This document shows positions 1 through 8,935 of a stretch of DNA of 64,000 nucleotides, in pieces (position 1 is the first letter of the stretch; every line of letters starts with the position of its first letter). The notes beneath the pieces were generated by a model. The model saw only the letters and a list, made by a program, of their open reading frames with translations. It was not told where the DNA came from and did no database searches. The position numbers and the translations under genes are program-made. The stretch lies in assembly GCF_003987135.1 (NCBI RefSeq), contig NZ_PIPJ01000002.1:1-64000 (forward strand). The letters run 5' to 3'. The DNA comes from Aliidiomarina iranensis. GTDB lineage: Bacteria > Pseudomonadota > Gammaproteobacteria > Enterobacterales > Alteromonadaceae.

Positions 1-49
1 CTTTCAAAACTTTAAGGATCTGTGTTTCAGTAAAACGTGATTTACGCAT
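1..49 (-). mobile_element. IS3-family OrfA, N-terminal fragment cut by the window edge
   Basis: Read leftwards from the ATG at 49, the first 16 codons give MRKSRFTETQILKVLK, the usual opening of IS3-family OrfA, the helix-turn-helix protein that is frameshifted with OrfB to make the DDE transposase. A GGAG ribosome binding site lies just upstream (about 56-62). The rest of the element is outside the window, so completeness, OrfB and the far inverted repeat cannot be judged. The near end of the element should fall between about 60 and 100; a stretch reading TGTGTCTGTGG on the minus strand (about 79-89) may be its terminal repeat, but this is a guess. Confidence 0.75.
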
Positions 50-155
50 TATCTTGTCTCCGTGGTTAAGACTATTATCCACAGACACACTAAAAAATCA
101 CTGGTACTATTTTAAGGGATGTTTACAGCAGCACCAAGCAAAGAAACTGAACCGG

Positions 156-1187
156 TTATTTATACAAAAACAGCTCTACTAAATCGGCCCCGTAAAGCTT
201 GGAAGGCGTGCTAAAACCAGCGGTTGGGTTGCTGCTTAAAACATGCTTTGCCATAGTAACTGCGCCTTTTGCCGTGAGCGTGTAGCCGTTTAAAACTTGC
301 TTGCGCATGGTTTCAGTATCGCCTTTGGCATTTTTCGCTTCACCCCACACCCAAGTGTAATACTTCTCACGCTCTTCATCTTTCGGGCCGGCTGGTTGTG
401 AATCAATTTTTTTCATCAACCAATTTTTCATGAATTCCATTCGAAATAGCCAACGGAACCAATTCATCTTGCGCATACGGCTTACCAATTTCGGGCTGGC
501 GGGTATAAAAACTTCAACATTGCCGATACCCGTGCTGTGGTATGCAGTTGAAACATCGCCCCAAGGAATTGTCATAGCGAGCTTTTCGCCACCACCAAAA
601 TCAATCTTTTTCGATTTGTAAGCCAGCGGAACACTGGTGATCTTACCGTTTTTACGCACTGCACCACCTTCACCAATACGCCGGGCACTTGTTTTCGCGG
701 TGCCACGGCTCATGCGAGAGCGTGAATCGAAACCAAGTTGCAAGTGTGTTGCATCGGGGAGTTTGGCTTTTAACTGAGCGGCTACGCAATCGGTTGGAAT
801 AACATCGAAGCCTACGCCAGGGCACAGCACAACACCGGCTGCTTTTGCCTGTTCATGGAAGCTAAATGCGAGTTCAAAAATATCAAGCTCACCGGTAATA
901 TCCAAATAATGCGTTTTACTTTGGATGCAGGCTTTCATCATGATTTCGGCAGTGAGTTCAAACGGCCCTGCGCAGTGGATTACTAAATCGACATCAGCGA
1001 GTTCAGCCGCTACTTGCTCTACTGAATCAAGCGAAAATGATTTATGTGCTAAACCGAGTTCCTTGCCGAGAGCAGCTACTTTTTCTGGGTTGCGCCCGGC
1101 TAAAAGCGGTTGTTCGTTTTGCGCTACGGCTTCTTTTGCAATTAGTTCGCCGGTGTACCCGGTTGCGCCATAAATCATATATTTCAT
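156..1187 (-). CDS. Saccharopine dehydrogenase-like NAD(P)-binding oxidoreductase
   Basis: The 343-residue protein begins with a Rossmann fingerprint (GATGYTG at residues 8-14) and continues like the saccharopine dehydrogenase / trans-acting enoyl reductase family, including the ITGELD and PGVGFDVIPTD blocks that family members carry near residues 95-130. No signal peptide or membrane segment is evident, so it should be a soluble cytoplasmic oxidoreductase. The substrate is not known; proteins of this family are annotated by fold and not by proven reaction. Its ATG overlaps the fur stop codon by four bases (ATGA), so it is probably translated from the fur transcript. It is the last gene before the IS3 fragment. 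Confidence 0.75.
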   Translation of the reverse strand: MKYMIYGATGYTGELIAKEAVAQNEQPLLAGRNPEKVAALGKELGLAHKSFSLDSVEQVAAELADVDLVIHCAGPFELTAEIMMKACIQSKTHYLDITGELDIFELAFSFHEQAKAAGVVLCPGVGFDVIPTDCVAAQLKAKLPDATHLQLGFDSRSRMSRGTAKTSARRIGEGGAVRKNGKITSVPLAYKSKKIDFGGGEKLAMTIPWGDVSTAYHSTGIGNVEVFIPASPKLVSRMRKMNWFRWLFRMEFMKNWLMKKIDSQPAGPKDEEREKYYTWVWGEAKNAKGDTETMRKQVLNGYTLTAKGAVTMAKHVLSSNPTAGFSTPSKLYGADLVELFLYK

Positions 1188-1651
1188 TGTGATAACTCGA
1201 TTCGTTGGTGTTTGGCTTCATCGGTATTGTGCTCACAACTATCCGGCTTTTTGCATTCGCCATATAAATAGAGGCTATGATTTGTAAGCTTAATACCATG
1301 TTCTTTGGCAACTGATAGCTGGCGGCGCTCGATGGTTTCATCTTCAAATTCAATCACTCGGCCGCAGGTTAAGCAAACAAGGTGATCGTGATGATCTTTT
1401 GCGCTGAGTTCGAATACTGAGCGGCCGCCTTCAAAATGGTGGCGAGTTACAATACCGGCGTCGTCGAATTGGTTGAGCACGCGATAAACCGTTGCTAACC
1501 CTACCTCGTCGCCTTGCTCGAGGAGAATTTTGAACACATCTTCGGCACTGATATGCTGGTGATCAGGGTTTTTCATCACTTCCAGAATCTTAATTCGAGG
1601 TGATGTAACTTTTAAACCGGCTTGTTTTAATTGAACATCAGCATTGCTCAT
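1184..1651 (-). CDS. fur: Ferric uptake regulator Fur
   Basis: Fur is a dimeric metal-responsive repressor that binds Fur boxes when loaded with Fe(II). The 155-residue protein (E. coli 148) has the winged-helix DNA-binding half at about residues 1-85, then the metal site HHDH at 87-90 and paired cysteines C93/C96 and C133/C139 for structural zinc. Gene order flavodoxin-fur matches E. coli. The start has its own upstream gap of 67 bases with a TATAAT on the minus strand, so it probably has a private promoter as well as read-through from fldA. A likely target in this window is the operon at 50077-56556, which has a close Fur-box match. Confidence 0.97.
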   Translation of the reverse strand: MSNADVQLKQAGLKVTSPRIKILEVMKNPDHQHISAEDVFKILLEQGDEVGLATVYRVLNQFDDAGIVTRHHFEGGRSVFELSAKDHHDHLVCLTCGRVIEFEDETIERRQLSVAKEHGIKLTNHSLYLYGECKKPDSCEHNTDEAKHQRIELSQ

Positions 1652-1683
1652 TTCAGTTCCTCTTTAATAACAATCTGGCAACG

Positions 1684-1689
1684 ATTATA
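1684..1689 (-). promoter_or_regulatory. Candidate -10 element for fur
   Basis: A perfect TATAAT on the minus strand sits 33 bases upstream of the fur ATG. The -35 region 17 bases away (TTCATT) is a weak match, so the promoter is only a candidate. No Fur box is obvious here. Confidence 0.35.
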
Positions 1690-1718
1690 GCCACATCTTG
1701 CCGTGGAATGAAATGGGC

Positions 1719-2243
1719 TTAGGCGAGTTGATCTAGGCCCATCTCATCGCGTAACTGCGCACACCACTGTTCAACGCGCTCTTTGGTTAACTCGGGCTGC
1801 CGATCTTCATCGATTCCTAAACCAACGAAGTGGTTAGCATCGGCCATACCCTTTGATTCTTCGAAATGATAACTTTCGGTTGGCCAGTGGCCAATAATAA
1901 TGCCACCACGTGCTTCTACGATATCGCGGATCATGCCCATGGCATCAAGAAAATACTCGGCATAATCTTCTTGGTCGCCGCAGCCAAATATGGCCACGAT
2001 TTTGCCTTCAAAATCTATTTCTTCAAGTTCGGGAAAGAAATCGTCCCAATCGCACTGTGCTTCACCGTAATACCATGTTGGGATACCAAACATGAGCAAA
2101 TCGTATTCAGCGATTTCTTCTTTACTTGATTTAGCAATATCTTGCACATCAATCAGGTGCTTGCCTAATTCTTTTTGAATCATGTGAGCAACGGCTTCGG
2201 TATTACCGGTATCGCTGCCAAAGAATAATCCAACAGTTGCCAT
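1719..2243 (-). CDS. fldA: Flavodoxin FldA
   Basis: FldA is a long-chain flavodoxin, a small FMN electron carrier that replaces ferredoxin in low iron and feeds enzymes such as methionine synthase and IspG/IspH. The 174 residues match the usual length. The FMN phosphate loop SDTGNT is at residues 10-15, and the FGIPTWYYGEAQ segment holds the tryptophan/tyrosine region that stacks on the flavin. The protein is acidic and cytoplasmic. It lies upstream of fur in the same direction with a 67-base gap, and downstream of ybfE, as in E. coli. Confidence 0.97.
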   Translation of the reverse strand: MATVGLFFGSDTGNTEAVAHMIQKELGKHLIDVQDIAKSSKEEIAEYDLLMFGIPTWYYGEAQCDWDDFFPELEEIDFEGKIVAIFGCGDQEDYAEYFLDAMGMIRDIVEARGGIIIGHWPTESYHFEESKGMADANHFVGLGIDEDRQPELTKERVEQWCAQLRDEMGLDQLA

Positions 2244-2312
2244 AATTAAGTTGTTCCAATCTGCTTATAGTGGATAAATGTGTATATCAAAATTTGTATG
2301 CTTTAAATGCCG

Positions 2313-2591
2313 CTAGCGCTTGTCAGCCAAAGCTTGCTTTAACAAACGTTCAATTAACGCGTTACGGCTGATGCCGAGAGCTTCCGAACGCTCATGTAGC
2401 TCTTCATACATGGAGGCCGCGATTTTTAATTCAACTCGCTTAAGCCCTTTTTCCTTATCTCGCCTTAATTGCCGGCGCTTGTTTAAGCGCATTTGCTCTT
2501 CGCGTGATAAGGGGTTGCTTCGCGGGCGCCCCGGGCGCCGCTCACTTTGAAATAGATCTGGCGTGATTTTATCACTTGCTTCTTTCGCCAT
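2313..2591 (-). CDS. ybfE: YbfE family protein (LexA-regulated in E. coli)
   Basis: This 92-residue basic protein has an arginine-rich N-terminal half (ERRPGRPRSNP and RRQLRRDKEKG) followed by a ribbon-helix-helix-like segment (about residues 48-90, VELKIAASMYEELHERSEAL) typical of YbfE/CopB-like proteins. In E. coli ybfE is an SOS gene between fldA and ybfF; the position is the same here. The function is unknown, but the composition suggests DNA binding. I could not find a clear LexA box (CTGT-N8-ACAG) upstream, so SOS control is not shown here. It is 12 bases downstream of the DUF2788 gene. Confidence 0.85.
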   Translation of the reverse strand: MAKEASDKITPDLFQSERRPGRPRSNPLSREEQMRLNKRRQLRRDKEKGLKRVELKIAASMYEELHERSEALGISRNALIERLLKQALADKR

Positions 2592-2603
2592 AGGGTTCAG
2601 CTC

Positions 2604-2822
2604 TTATTGCAAATTAGCTTCAATCACAAACTGAATCACGCCTTTTGCTAAGAACCCAGCCATTCCTAGAAAGAGCACAAGCCAAACGGCCCAGCGGCCA
2701 AACTTTGGCACGTCGCCTTTCTTTAATACATCATGAATAGCTAAGCCGATCAGTAAAAACAACACCGCAATGGCGAGGTTTGTCATGAGCGCTTCGATTT
2801 GTTCGAAATTTTCAGCAAACAT
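2604..2822 (-). CDS. DUF2788 small membrane protein
   Basis: A 72-residue protein with two predicted membrane helices, about residues 14-33 (LAIAVLFLLIGLAIHDVL) and 43-66 (WAVWLVLFLGMAGFLAKG), joined by a short charged loop with KKGDVPKFGR. This is the DUF2788 pattern seen between ybfE and ybfF in Shewanella and Vibrio relatives. An AGGA ribosome binding site precedes the ATG. The function is unknown; it should be an inner-membrane protein. Probably co-transcribed with ybfE. Confidence 0.75.
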   Translation of the reverse strand: MFAENFEQIEALMTNLAIAVLFLLIGLAIHDVLKKGDVPKFGRWAVWLVLFLGMAGFLAKGVIQFVIEANLQ

Positions 2823-2961
2823 TTGAATTCCTATTGCTCTGGCAAAGGCGGCTGTACACTAGCATAAAGTGTTGTTTTCCGCGAGTATTGCAGCCTCTAG
2901 TATACGTAATAACGCAGTGCAAAAGTGTTAAATTTTGGTGCGAATTTGGCATCAAATGATT

Positions 2962-3774
2962 TTAGCTATTCGTAACCTCAGAGCCGAAGTTTTCTTCAAG
3001 AAAACGTTCCACCAAGCCGTTAAACACCGCCGGCTTCTCTGCGTGCAACCAATGCCCGGTACCATTAATTGTTTTTGATTCTGCCTGTGGAAAGCGATTA
3101 AGAATGGCATCGCGATGCTCTGCTTGAATATAATCGGAATCACCACCACGAATAAAAAGAACAGGCGCATCAAATTGGCCTTGCTGAGCCGGCTCGCCAA
3201 TTAAATCTTCGTAGCAATTACGCAAGCCTTCGATATTCATTCGCCATTGCCATTTATTGTTTTCTTTGTATAAGTTTTTCAAGAGAAACTGGCGAACACC
3301 CTTTTCAGATATTGCATCAGCTAGCGCTTTATCGGCCTCTTGCCGGCTTTTTATTGCGCTAATATCCAGTGCTTCCAGCGCATCAAGAATACTGTTGTGG
3401 CTGGGTTCATACGCAACAGGTGCAATATCCGCGATAATAAGTGAATGCACTCTATCTGGGTGTTCAAGGGCAAATTCCATGGCTACTTTGCCACCCAAGG
3501 AATGCCCGAGTATGTGCGCCTTGCTGATTTCTAATTTATCCAGTAACGCTTCGATATCGGCGGCCATTTCCATGAATGTCATGGTTTCACACCATGGCGA
3601 TTCACCATGATTACGTAGATCAATATTCACCACATGATAAGCGCTCTGTAATGCCCGGCTGATACTTTTTAGGTTATCAAGGTCGCCAAACAAGCCATGA
3701 ATTAACACTACGGTATCTGCCGTTGATTCTTTCGCGGTTGTTATTTCATAGTTTAATTGAATTGCATCGGCCAT
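2962..3774 (-). CDS. ybfF: Alpha/beta-hydrolase esterase YbfF
   Basis: A 270-residue serine hydrolase of the YbfF family, which in E. coli hydrolyses short and medium acyl esters including acyl-CoA-like substrates in vitro. The oxyanion-hole strand VLIHGLFGD is near residues 23-31, the nucleophile elbow GHSLGG puts the catalytic serine at 92, and NGTGHWLHAEKP near the C-terminus carries the catalytic histidine. I chose the ATG at 3774, not one nine codons earlier, because AGGGG lies six bases upstream. It is divergent from seqA with a 255-base intergenic region. Confidence 0.9.
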   Translation of the reverse strand: MADAIQLNYEITTAKESTADTVVLIHGLFGDLDNLKSISRALQSAYHVVNIDLRNHGESPWCETMTFMEMAADIEALLDKLEISKAHILGHSLGGKVAMEFALEHPDRVHSLIIADIAPVAYEPSHNSILDALEALDISAIKSRQEADKALADAISEKGVRQFLLKNLYKENNKWQWRMNIEGLRNCYEDLIGEPAQQGQFDAPVLFIRGGDSDYIQAEHRDAILNRFPQAESKTINGTGHWLHAEKPAVFNGLVERFLEENFGSEVTNS

Positions 3775-3929
3775 TATTTCCCCTCGGCTTGTAGAGTACA
3801 TGCAAAAGTACGTTATTCTCCCTCAGGTGGTTCATGGGTGCAAATTTACGTACGCTCTCGCCACCGTTGCTAGCCGATGAATGGAGTAGCTTATGGATAA
3901 TGCCAGTTAGGCTGGATTGCGATAGAGCC

Positions 3930-3958
3930 ATTACATGGGCACGATAAACGGTTATAAT
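3930..3958 (+). promoter_or_regulatory. Candidate promoter of seqA-pgm
   Basis: A perfect TATAAT at 3953-3958 lies 71 bases before the seqA ATG, with a partial -35 (ATTACA, 3930-3935) 17 bases upstream. It is the best sigma-70 match in the ybfF/seqA divergent region; the remainder of 3775-4029 shows nothing else clear. Confidence 0.45.
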
Positions 3959-4029
3959 GCTTTTTTAGGTTCGTATTTAGGTACGCAGTTAGCCTATTAT
4001 TCCTTCACGTTGTTTTTGAGCCCGAAATT

Positions 4030-4584
4030 ATGAAAAAAATTGATATCGACGACGAACTTTACACCTATATTGCCTCGCATACGCAACATATAGGTGAGAG
4101 TGCATCAAGTATTTTACGCCGGCTGCTCGGCTTTTCTGCAGATAGCAGCGATGTTGGTGGTTTCTCTCCAGCACACGTGGCTTTAGGCTCGGATTCAGGC
4201 TCAGCCTCTGGTAATGATGAGTTGGCGCGTGGGATGTCGGGTAGCCGAACTGTATTTGATATTCTCACACTGGCGGATTTAGCGAATCAGAAAGGCGCAG
4301 TGGGGCGGTTCTTGTTTATCCTCTCTATGTTGCATCGCTGCCATAGCCAAGATTTCCCGCAGGTGTTGGATATTCGTGGCCGTAATCGTTTGTATTTCGC
4401 CGCATCAGAGGCGCAATTGTTAGCGGCGGGCAACAGTACCAATCCCAAGCAAATTCCGGACACAGCTTTTTGGGTAGTAACCAACAACAACACAACGAAG
4501 AAGAAATCAATTCTCACTGAAGTAGCATTAGAGCTGGGTTATAGCGCTAGTGATGCCGAAAAAATTAGAGATTTTTTATCATGA
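4030..4584 (+). CDS. seqA: Replication initiation negative regulator SeqA
   Basis: SeqA binds hemimethylated GATC sites, sequesters oriC and dnaA after initiation and organises new DNA. The 184-residue protein (E. coli 181) has the N-terminal oligomerisation segment [15 protein letters not shown], a variable linker rich in serine and glycine at about 45-75, and the C-terminal DNA-binding domain (about 80-184) with the [12 protein letters not shown] and GRNRLYFA blocks. The stop overlaps the pgm ATG by four bases, the same coupling as in E. coli. Presence of SeqA implies Dam methylation in this organism. Confidence 0.97.
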   Translation: MKKIDIDDELYTYIASHTQHIGESASSILRRLLGFSADSSDVGGFSPAHVALGSDSGSASGNDELARGMSGSRTVFDILTLADLANQKGAVGRFLFILSMLHRCHSQDFPQVLDIRGRNRLYFAASEAQLLAAGNSTNPKQIPDTAFWVVTNNNTTKKKSILTEVALELGYSASDAEKIRDFLS

Positions 4585-6215
4585 GTAAACACCCGCGTGC
4601 TGGCCAACCAGCCTTACTGAGCGATTTATGTAATATTCCAGCGCTCATGTCGGCTTACTATGTAAATGAACCTAACCCTGGTAAGCCGGCTCAACAAGTG
4701 AGCTTTGGTACCTCGGGGCATCGCGGCAGTTCACTAAAACATTCGTTTAACGAAGCGCATATTTTGGCGATCAGCCAGGCTATCGTGGCGTATCGTGAAG
4801 AGCAGGGCATTACTGGGCCTTTGATGTTAGGCAAAGATACCCATGCGTTATCGGAAGCTGCTTTTATCAGTGCTTTGGAAGTATTTGTTGGTAATGGCGT
4901 GGAAGTGCATATTCAAGCCGATGTGGGATACACACCTACACCCGTAATCAGCCACGCAATTATTAGTTACAACAAAGGCCGTAGTTCTGGTTTTGCCGAT
5001 GGTGTGGTTATTACACCATCCCATAACCCACCGCAGGATGGGGGATTCAAATACAACCCGCCCCACGGCGGCCCGGCTGATGGCGATGTAACGAAAACAA
5101 TTGAAAAGTATGCGAACGCTATTTTAAGTGCAGAACTGATTGGTGTGAACGTTGTTTCTTTCGCCCAAGCGAAGAAATCTAAGCGGGTGAAAAAGCGCGA
5201 TTGGCTGAATGAATATGTAGCGGCGCTAAACGATGTGGTGGATATGCAGGCCATTGCCAAGGCAAACTTGCGCGTAGGCGTTGATGCTATGGGCGGTTCC
5301 GGCGGTGCGTATTGGCAAGCGATTGCCGATCAATACGAATTACCCTTCGATATATTGAATAATGTGGCCGATCCTACCTTTCGGTTTATGAGTTTAGATA
5401 AAGATGGCGCGATTCGAATGGATTGCTCATCACCCGATGCCATGGCCGGCTTATTAGCTCTTAAAGATAATTATGATTTAGCGGTTGGCAACGATCCTGA
5501 TTATGATCGCCATGGCATTGTAACGCCTGATGGTTTAATGAATCCAAATCACTTTTTAGCGGTTGCTATCGATTATTTAGCTCGCTATCGGAATTGGGGC
5601 CAAGACGTAGCGATTGGTAAAACATTAGTTTCTAGTGCCATGATTGATCGGGTAGTAGCGGGGGTTGGCTTATCGCTTATGGAAGTGCCGGTTGGCTTCA
5701 AATGGTTCGCTGCCGGCCTTGCTGATGGTTCCCTTGCCTTTGCTGGTGAAGAGAGTGCCGGTGCCAGTTTCTTAAATAGGGCGGGCGAGGCGTGGAGCAC
5801 TGATAAAGATGGCATCATTATGTGCTTGTTAGCGATGGAAATTCAGGCTGTTACGGGCAAATCACCCAGTGAATATTATCGTGAGCTAGAGGCGAAGTAT
5901 GGCACCTCGAGTTATGCGCGTATTGATTGCCAAGCCACTCCCGAGCAAATGGCCGCTTTTGCAGATTTAGCTGCGAACCCACCCATGTTAGAAGCGTTTG
6001 CTGGTGAAACGGTTACTTCGGTGCTGAGCAAAGCGCCCGGCAATAATGCAGGGTTCGGGGGCATTAAAGTTACCACCGAAAATGGTTGGTTTGCAGTGCG
6101 CCCTTCGGGTACTGAACCGGTGTATAAAATTTATGCCGAAAGTTTAACCGGGCCCGAGCATCTTGCGCAAATACAAGGTGAAGCCCAAGCATTGTTGGCT
6201 ACTTGGTTGGCATAA
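4581..6215 (+). CDS. pgm: Phosphoglucomutase
   Basis: Alpha-D-phosphohexomutase interconverting glucose 1-phosphate and glucose 6-phosphate, feeding UDP-glucose and glycogen pathways. At 544 residues it matches E. coli Pgm (546). The phosphoserine loop TPSHNPP places the catalytic serine at 147, the sugar-binding SFGTSGHRG is at 41-49, the Mg-binding loop DPDYDRHG is near 303-310, and the C-terminal phosphate loop RPSGTEP is present. It is translationally coupled to seqA by ATGA overlap and ends at a bidirectional hairpin terminator. Confidence 0.97.
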   Translation: MSKHPRAGQPALLSDLCNIPALMSAYYVNEPNPGKPAQQVSFGTSGHRGSSLKHSFNEAHILAISQAIVAYREEQGITGPLMLGKDTHALSEAAFISALEVFVGNGVEVHIQADVGYTPTPVISHAIISYNKGRSSGFADGVVITPSHNPPQDGGFKYNPPHGGPADGDVTKTIEKYANAILSAELIGVNVVSFAQAKKSKRVKKRDWLNEYVAALNDVVDMQAIAKANLRVGVDAMGGSGGAYWQAIADQYELPFDILNNVADPTFRFMSLDKDGAIRMDCSSPDAMAGLLALKDNYDLAVGNDPDYDRHGIVTPDGLMNPNHFLAVAIDYLARYRNWGQDVAIGKTLVSSAMIDRVVAGVGLSLMEVPVGFKWFAAGLADGSLAFAGEESAGASFLNRAGEAWSTDKDGIIMCLLAMEIQAVTGKSPSEYYRELEAKYGTSSYARIDCQATPEQMAAFADLAANPPMLEAFAGETVTSVLSKAPGNNAGFGGIKVTTENGWFAVRPSGTEPVYKIYAESLTGPEHLAQIQGEAQALLATWLA

Positions 6216-6236
6216 TTCGATAGTTACCAAGGCATT

Positions 6237-6273
6237 GCTCAGCGCACTGGCAACAGCGCGCTGAGCTGCTTTT
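6237..6273. terminator. Bidirectional terminator between pgm and MFS gene
   Basis: Nine-base perfect arms GCTCAGCGC (6237-6245) and GCGCTGAGC (6258-6266) with a 12-base loop, followed by TGCTTTT. It lies between the convergent ends of pgm and the MFS gene and can serve both. Confidence 0.75.
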
Positions 6274-6290
6274 CAACTATCTTGAAGCAA

Positions 6291-7586
6291 TTAAACCACA
6301 CCATTGGAGCCGGGTTTTACAGGGATATTCCCGCTTGGCTCTTCGAAATCCTCGTTCGCTTCTTCTACGATACTGGCAAACAATTCTTCTGATAACTGCG
6401 ATGGTGCCAGCGCGGTAAGCGGTGAATGTACCTGCTCGGCAGCTTTGGCGCGCTGAGTAACCCGATAAAATGCATACACGGCTACAACGAAAGTGAAACT
6501 GGCCATAACCGCAAAAAACATATAAATCGCGCCAAATTGCATAAGCGCCGCGGCCAAGGGTGCCCCGATAATGGCGCCGATGCCACCCACCTTAATAATC
6601 GCGCCGGTAGCACCAATCATTTGGTCTTTATCTAAGTAATCGTTCGTGTGCGCCATGGCCAATGAATAAAGCGGCAGCAATGCGCCACCAAGCAACGCCA
6701 TGACTACAAACACCAAGATGGGTTGGCTGCCAGGAATGAATGCAAGCAATACCGCGAGAATTGAAGCGGCGAGGGCACAGAAGGCCAAAACTATTCGCCG
6801 ATCATAGCGGTCGGATAGTAAACCAATGGGCGTTTGCGCCAGCATGCCACCAAAAATAAAAGCAGCCATAAAGATAGTTACTTGGCTCACCGAAAGCCCA
6901 ATTTGCGTGGCGTAAACGGGGCCCACACCGTAAAACATAGCGCTACAAGCTTGCACGATAAACGCGGTTGCGATGCCGAGCGGCGCTTGTTCGATGAGAA
7001 ACTTTAAAGGCACTTTTTTCGATTCATGGGTGGTGGGCTCCACCGTTACCGTAGCTAAAATCGGAATCAGTGAAACATTAATCAGCAGGGCAATAATGGC
7101 AAAGGGCACAAAGGTAGCAGGATCGGCAAAGCCAAGAATTAACTGCCCGGCTACTAAGCCACCGTAAATTAATACTAAATAAACCGATAACATAGCGCCA
7201 CGGTTGCGATTATCGGCCATAGTATTAAGCCAACTTTCGGAAATAACGAAGAGCGCGGAGATAGCGAAGCCACTGATGAAACGCATCACAAACCAAACGA
7301 TGGGGTCGATCCAAATGGCTTGCACGAGAACGGCAACCGAGGCAAGGGCGGCTAAGCCGCCAAAAGCTCGGATGTAACCTACGCGGCGGATATCTTTGGC
7401 GGCACGGGTACTGCCGAATAAGTAACCCACGAAATAAGCCGACATGATTAAACCAATGGTAACGGTTGTAAACCCTTCCATGGTGCCACGCAAACTTAAA
7501 AGCGTACTGGTCATGCCGACACATAAACCGATGAGTGTCATTGTTGAAAGCAGAGAACTGACCGCGCGGATTTGTTGTCGAAGCAT
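6291..7586 (-). CDS. MFS transporter, YcaD-like
   Basis: A 431-residue major facilitator with about 12 hydrophobic helices over residues 10-385 and a hydrophilic C-terminal tail. The layout and motifs (GYLFGSTRAAKDIRRVGYIR after helix 2 and DRYDRR between helices 8 and 9) resemble the YcaD/UMF group of permeases, inner-membrane secondary transporters of unknown substrate. It stands alone, convergent with pgm and divergent from the DUF2066-hda pair. The substrate cannot be predicted from sequence. Confidence 0.85.
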   Translation of the reverse strand: MLRQQIRAVSSLLSTMTLIGLCVGMTSTLLSLRGTMEGFTTVTIGLIMSAYFVGYLFGSTRAAKDIRRVGYIRAFGGLAALASVAVLVQAIWIDPIVWFVMRFISGFAISALFVISESWLNTMADNRNRGAMLSVYLVLIYGGLVAGQLILGFADPATFVPFAIIALLINVSLIPILATVTVEPTTHESKKVPLKFLIEQAPLGIATAFIVQACSAMFYGVGPVYATQIGLSVSQVTIFMAAFIFGGMLAQTPIGLLSDRYDRRIVLAFCALAASILAVLLAFIPGSQPILVFVVMALLGGALLPLYSLAMAHTNDYLDKDQMIGATGAIIKVGGIGAIIGAPLAAALMQFGAIYMFFAVMASFTFVVAVYAFYRVTQRAKAAEQVHSPLTALAPSQLSEELFASIVEEANEDFEEPSGNIPVKPGSNGVV

Positions 7587-7672
7587 GCTAAGTGGATTCC
7601 AAATAACTGGGGTGGGTGATTATGTGCATACTTTATCAGGCAAACTGAGTTTTCGCCAGAATTCCCCCAGGC

Positions 7673-7681
7673 TTATCCACA
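7673..7681 (+). promoter_or_regulatory. Consensus DnaA box upstream of the DUF2066-hda operon
   Basis: A perfect TTATCCACA lies in the 164-base gap between the divergent MFS and DUF2066 genes, about 80 bases before the likely DUF2066 start. Its position upstream of hda, the gene for the regulatory inactivator of DnaA, suggests possible feedback; a chance match is not excluded. Confidence 0.5.
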
Positions 7682-7750
7682 GGTTGTCACTTGCTCATCG
7701 CTAGAGGGATGTTTATTATCGATGCTCAACTATTATCTAAGGCGAACTTT

Positions 7751-8935
7751 GTGCGTTGTTTAATTCAAAATTTAATGCGGCATATTGCACTTGCAGCGAT
7801 GGCAAGCGCATTGTTGTTTAGCTCTGCGGCTTTTGCGCAGGGGAATAGCCTTGGTGATCTGTTGCAAGCTGATGCGCCTGTTAACGGGCAAACTCGTGCA
7901 GAGCGGCAACGGGAGCTTCCCAATTTATTTCAACAGGTGCTGGTGCGCGTTTCAGGCACCACTCAAGTTCTAGAGAATGAGATTATTCGTAACGAAATCA
8001 GTTCTTTTAATGATTACTTGCTGCAATACGGGTATCAGAGCGCAGAAAACGTGATATCGCTGCAAGCGAGCTTTGATGAGCGCCGAGTACGTGATTTGTT
8101 GCAGCGCGCTGGTTTCCCGATATGGACGGGCGATCGCCCGCAACTTTTATTATGGGTTGCGGAAAATAACCCAGATCTCGGCGTTCGTTTAGTGCGGCGT
8201 TCAGAGCAACGCCCCTTTTTAGAAGGCCTATACAGTGAAGCGCAGCGCCGTGGCATTCGAATGTTAATGCCACTTATGGATCTTGAAGATCAAATGGCGG
8301 TGGGCGCTCGCGATGTATGGGGCCGCTTCCAACGTGAGGTATTGCAAGCTTCGCAGCGTTATCCGGTAGCAGGGGTAGTGAGTGCGCGAATGTATTCTGC
8401 GGAAATGCCGGGCTTGGAAAGCTTCGATGATCTTTCAGTAGATGCCTTCACCGATGCGCCTGATGCGGTTTCGTTAACGCCGATCGAGCCGAACCTAGTG
8501 ATGGAAACCACCATTGTGATCGGCGATATGCAGTTTATTGAATATGTAACAGCCGCCGATGAGGAAACCTTAGCGCGCAACTTTGTGAATCAGGTAACGG
8601 ATCGTGTGGCGGCTTTGTTTATTAGCCAATCAGATGATGGTAGCGAGTTAATCACGCTTCGTTTCAGTGGTTTTAGCGATATTGGCCAATTGTTAGCAGC
8701 GGAACAAATGTTGCAGCAACAAGGGCAGGTTTATCGGGTACACCTAGCGCAATATCAGCAAGGTATTGCTGAGTTTCACGTGCAAGTAAATGGCGGCGCT
8801 GCTTGGTTGGCGCAAGCATTGGCGTTTGAGCGCCGCGTGCAAAGAATAGCGGCTCCAGAACAGGATTTGCCAGTAGTGGATGACTTTGATACGGCCGAGC
8901 GAAAACCCACTTTGGAGTACCGATGGCTGCGTTGA
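7751..8935 (+). CDS. DUF2066 secreted protein
   Basis: A DUF2066 family protein of about 394 residues. An N-terminal signal peptide is clear (MRHIALAAMASALLFSSAAFA, cleavage expected before QG), so the mature protein should be periplasmic. I prefer the GTG at 7751 because AAGG lies eight bases upstream; an in-frame ATG at 7775 begins directly at the signal peptide and is an alternative. DUF2066 genes often sit beside hda or purM in gammaproteobacteria, and their function is unknown. The gene overlaps hda by 13 bases and a DnaA box lies upstream. Confidence 0.8.
   Translation: MRCLIQNLMRHIALAAMASALLFSSAAFAQGNSLGDLLQADAPVNGQTRAERQRELPNLFQQVLVRVSGTTQVLENEIIRNEISSFNDYLLQYGYQSAENVISLQASFDERRVRDLLQRAGFPIWTGDRPQLLLWVAENNPDLGVRLVRRSEQRPFLEGLYSEAQRRGIRMLMPLMDLEDQMAVGARDVWGRFQREVLQASQRYPVAGVVSARMYSAEMPGLESFDDLSVDAFTDAPDAVSLTPIEPNLVMETTIVIGDMQFIEYVTAADEETLARNFVNQVTDRVAALFISQSDDGSELITLRFSGFSDIGQLLAAEQMLQQQGQVYRVHLAQYQQGIAEFHVQVNGGAAWLAQALAFERRVQRIAAPEQDLPVVDDFDTAERKPTLEYRWLR

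Noticed and set aside
2592-2961. LexA box upstream of ybfE
   Set aside because: Expected from E. coli, but no CTGT-N8-ACAG match was found; CTGTACACTAGCATAA lacks the second half.
7673-7681. Replication origin
   Set aside because: Only one DnaA box, no AT-rich unwinding region and no dnaA, dnaN or mnmG next to it.
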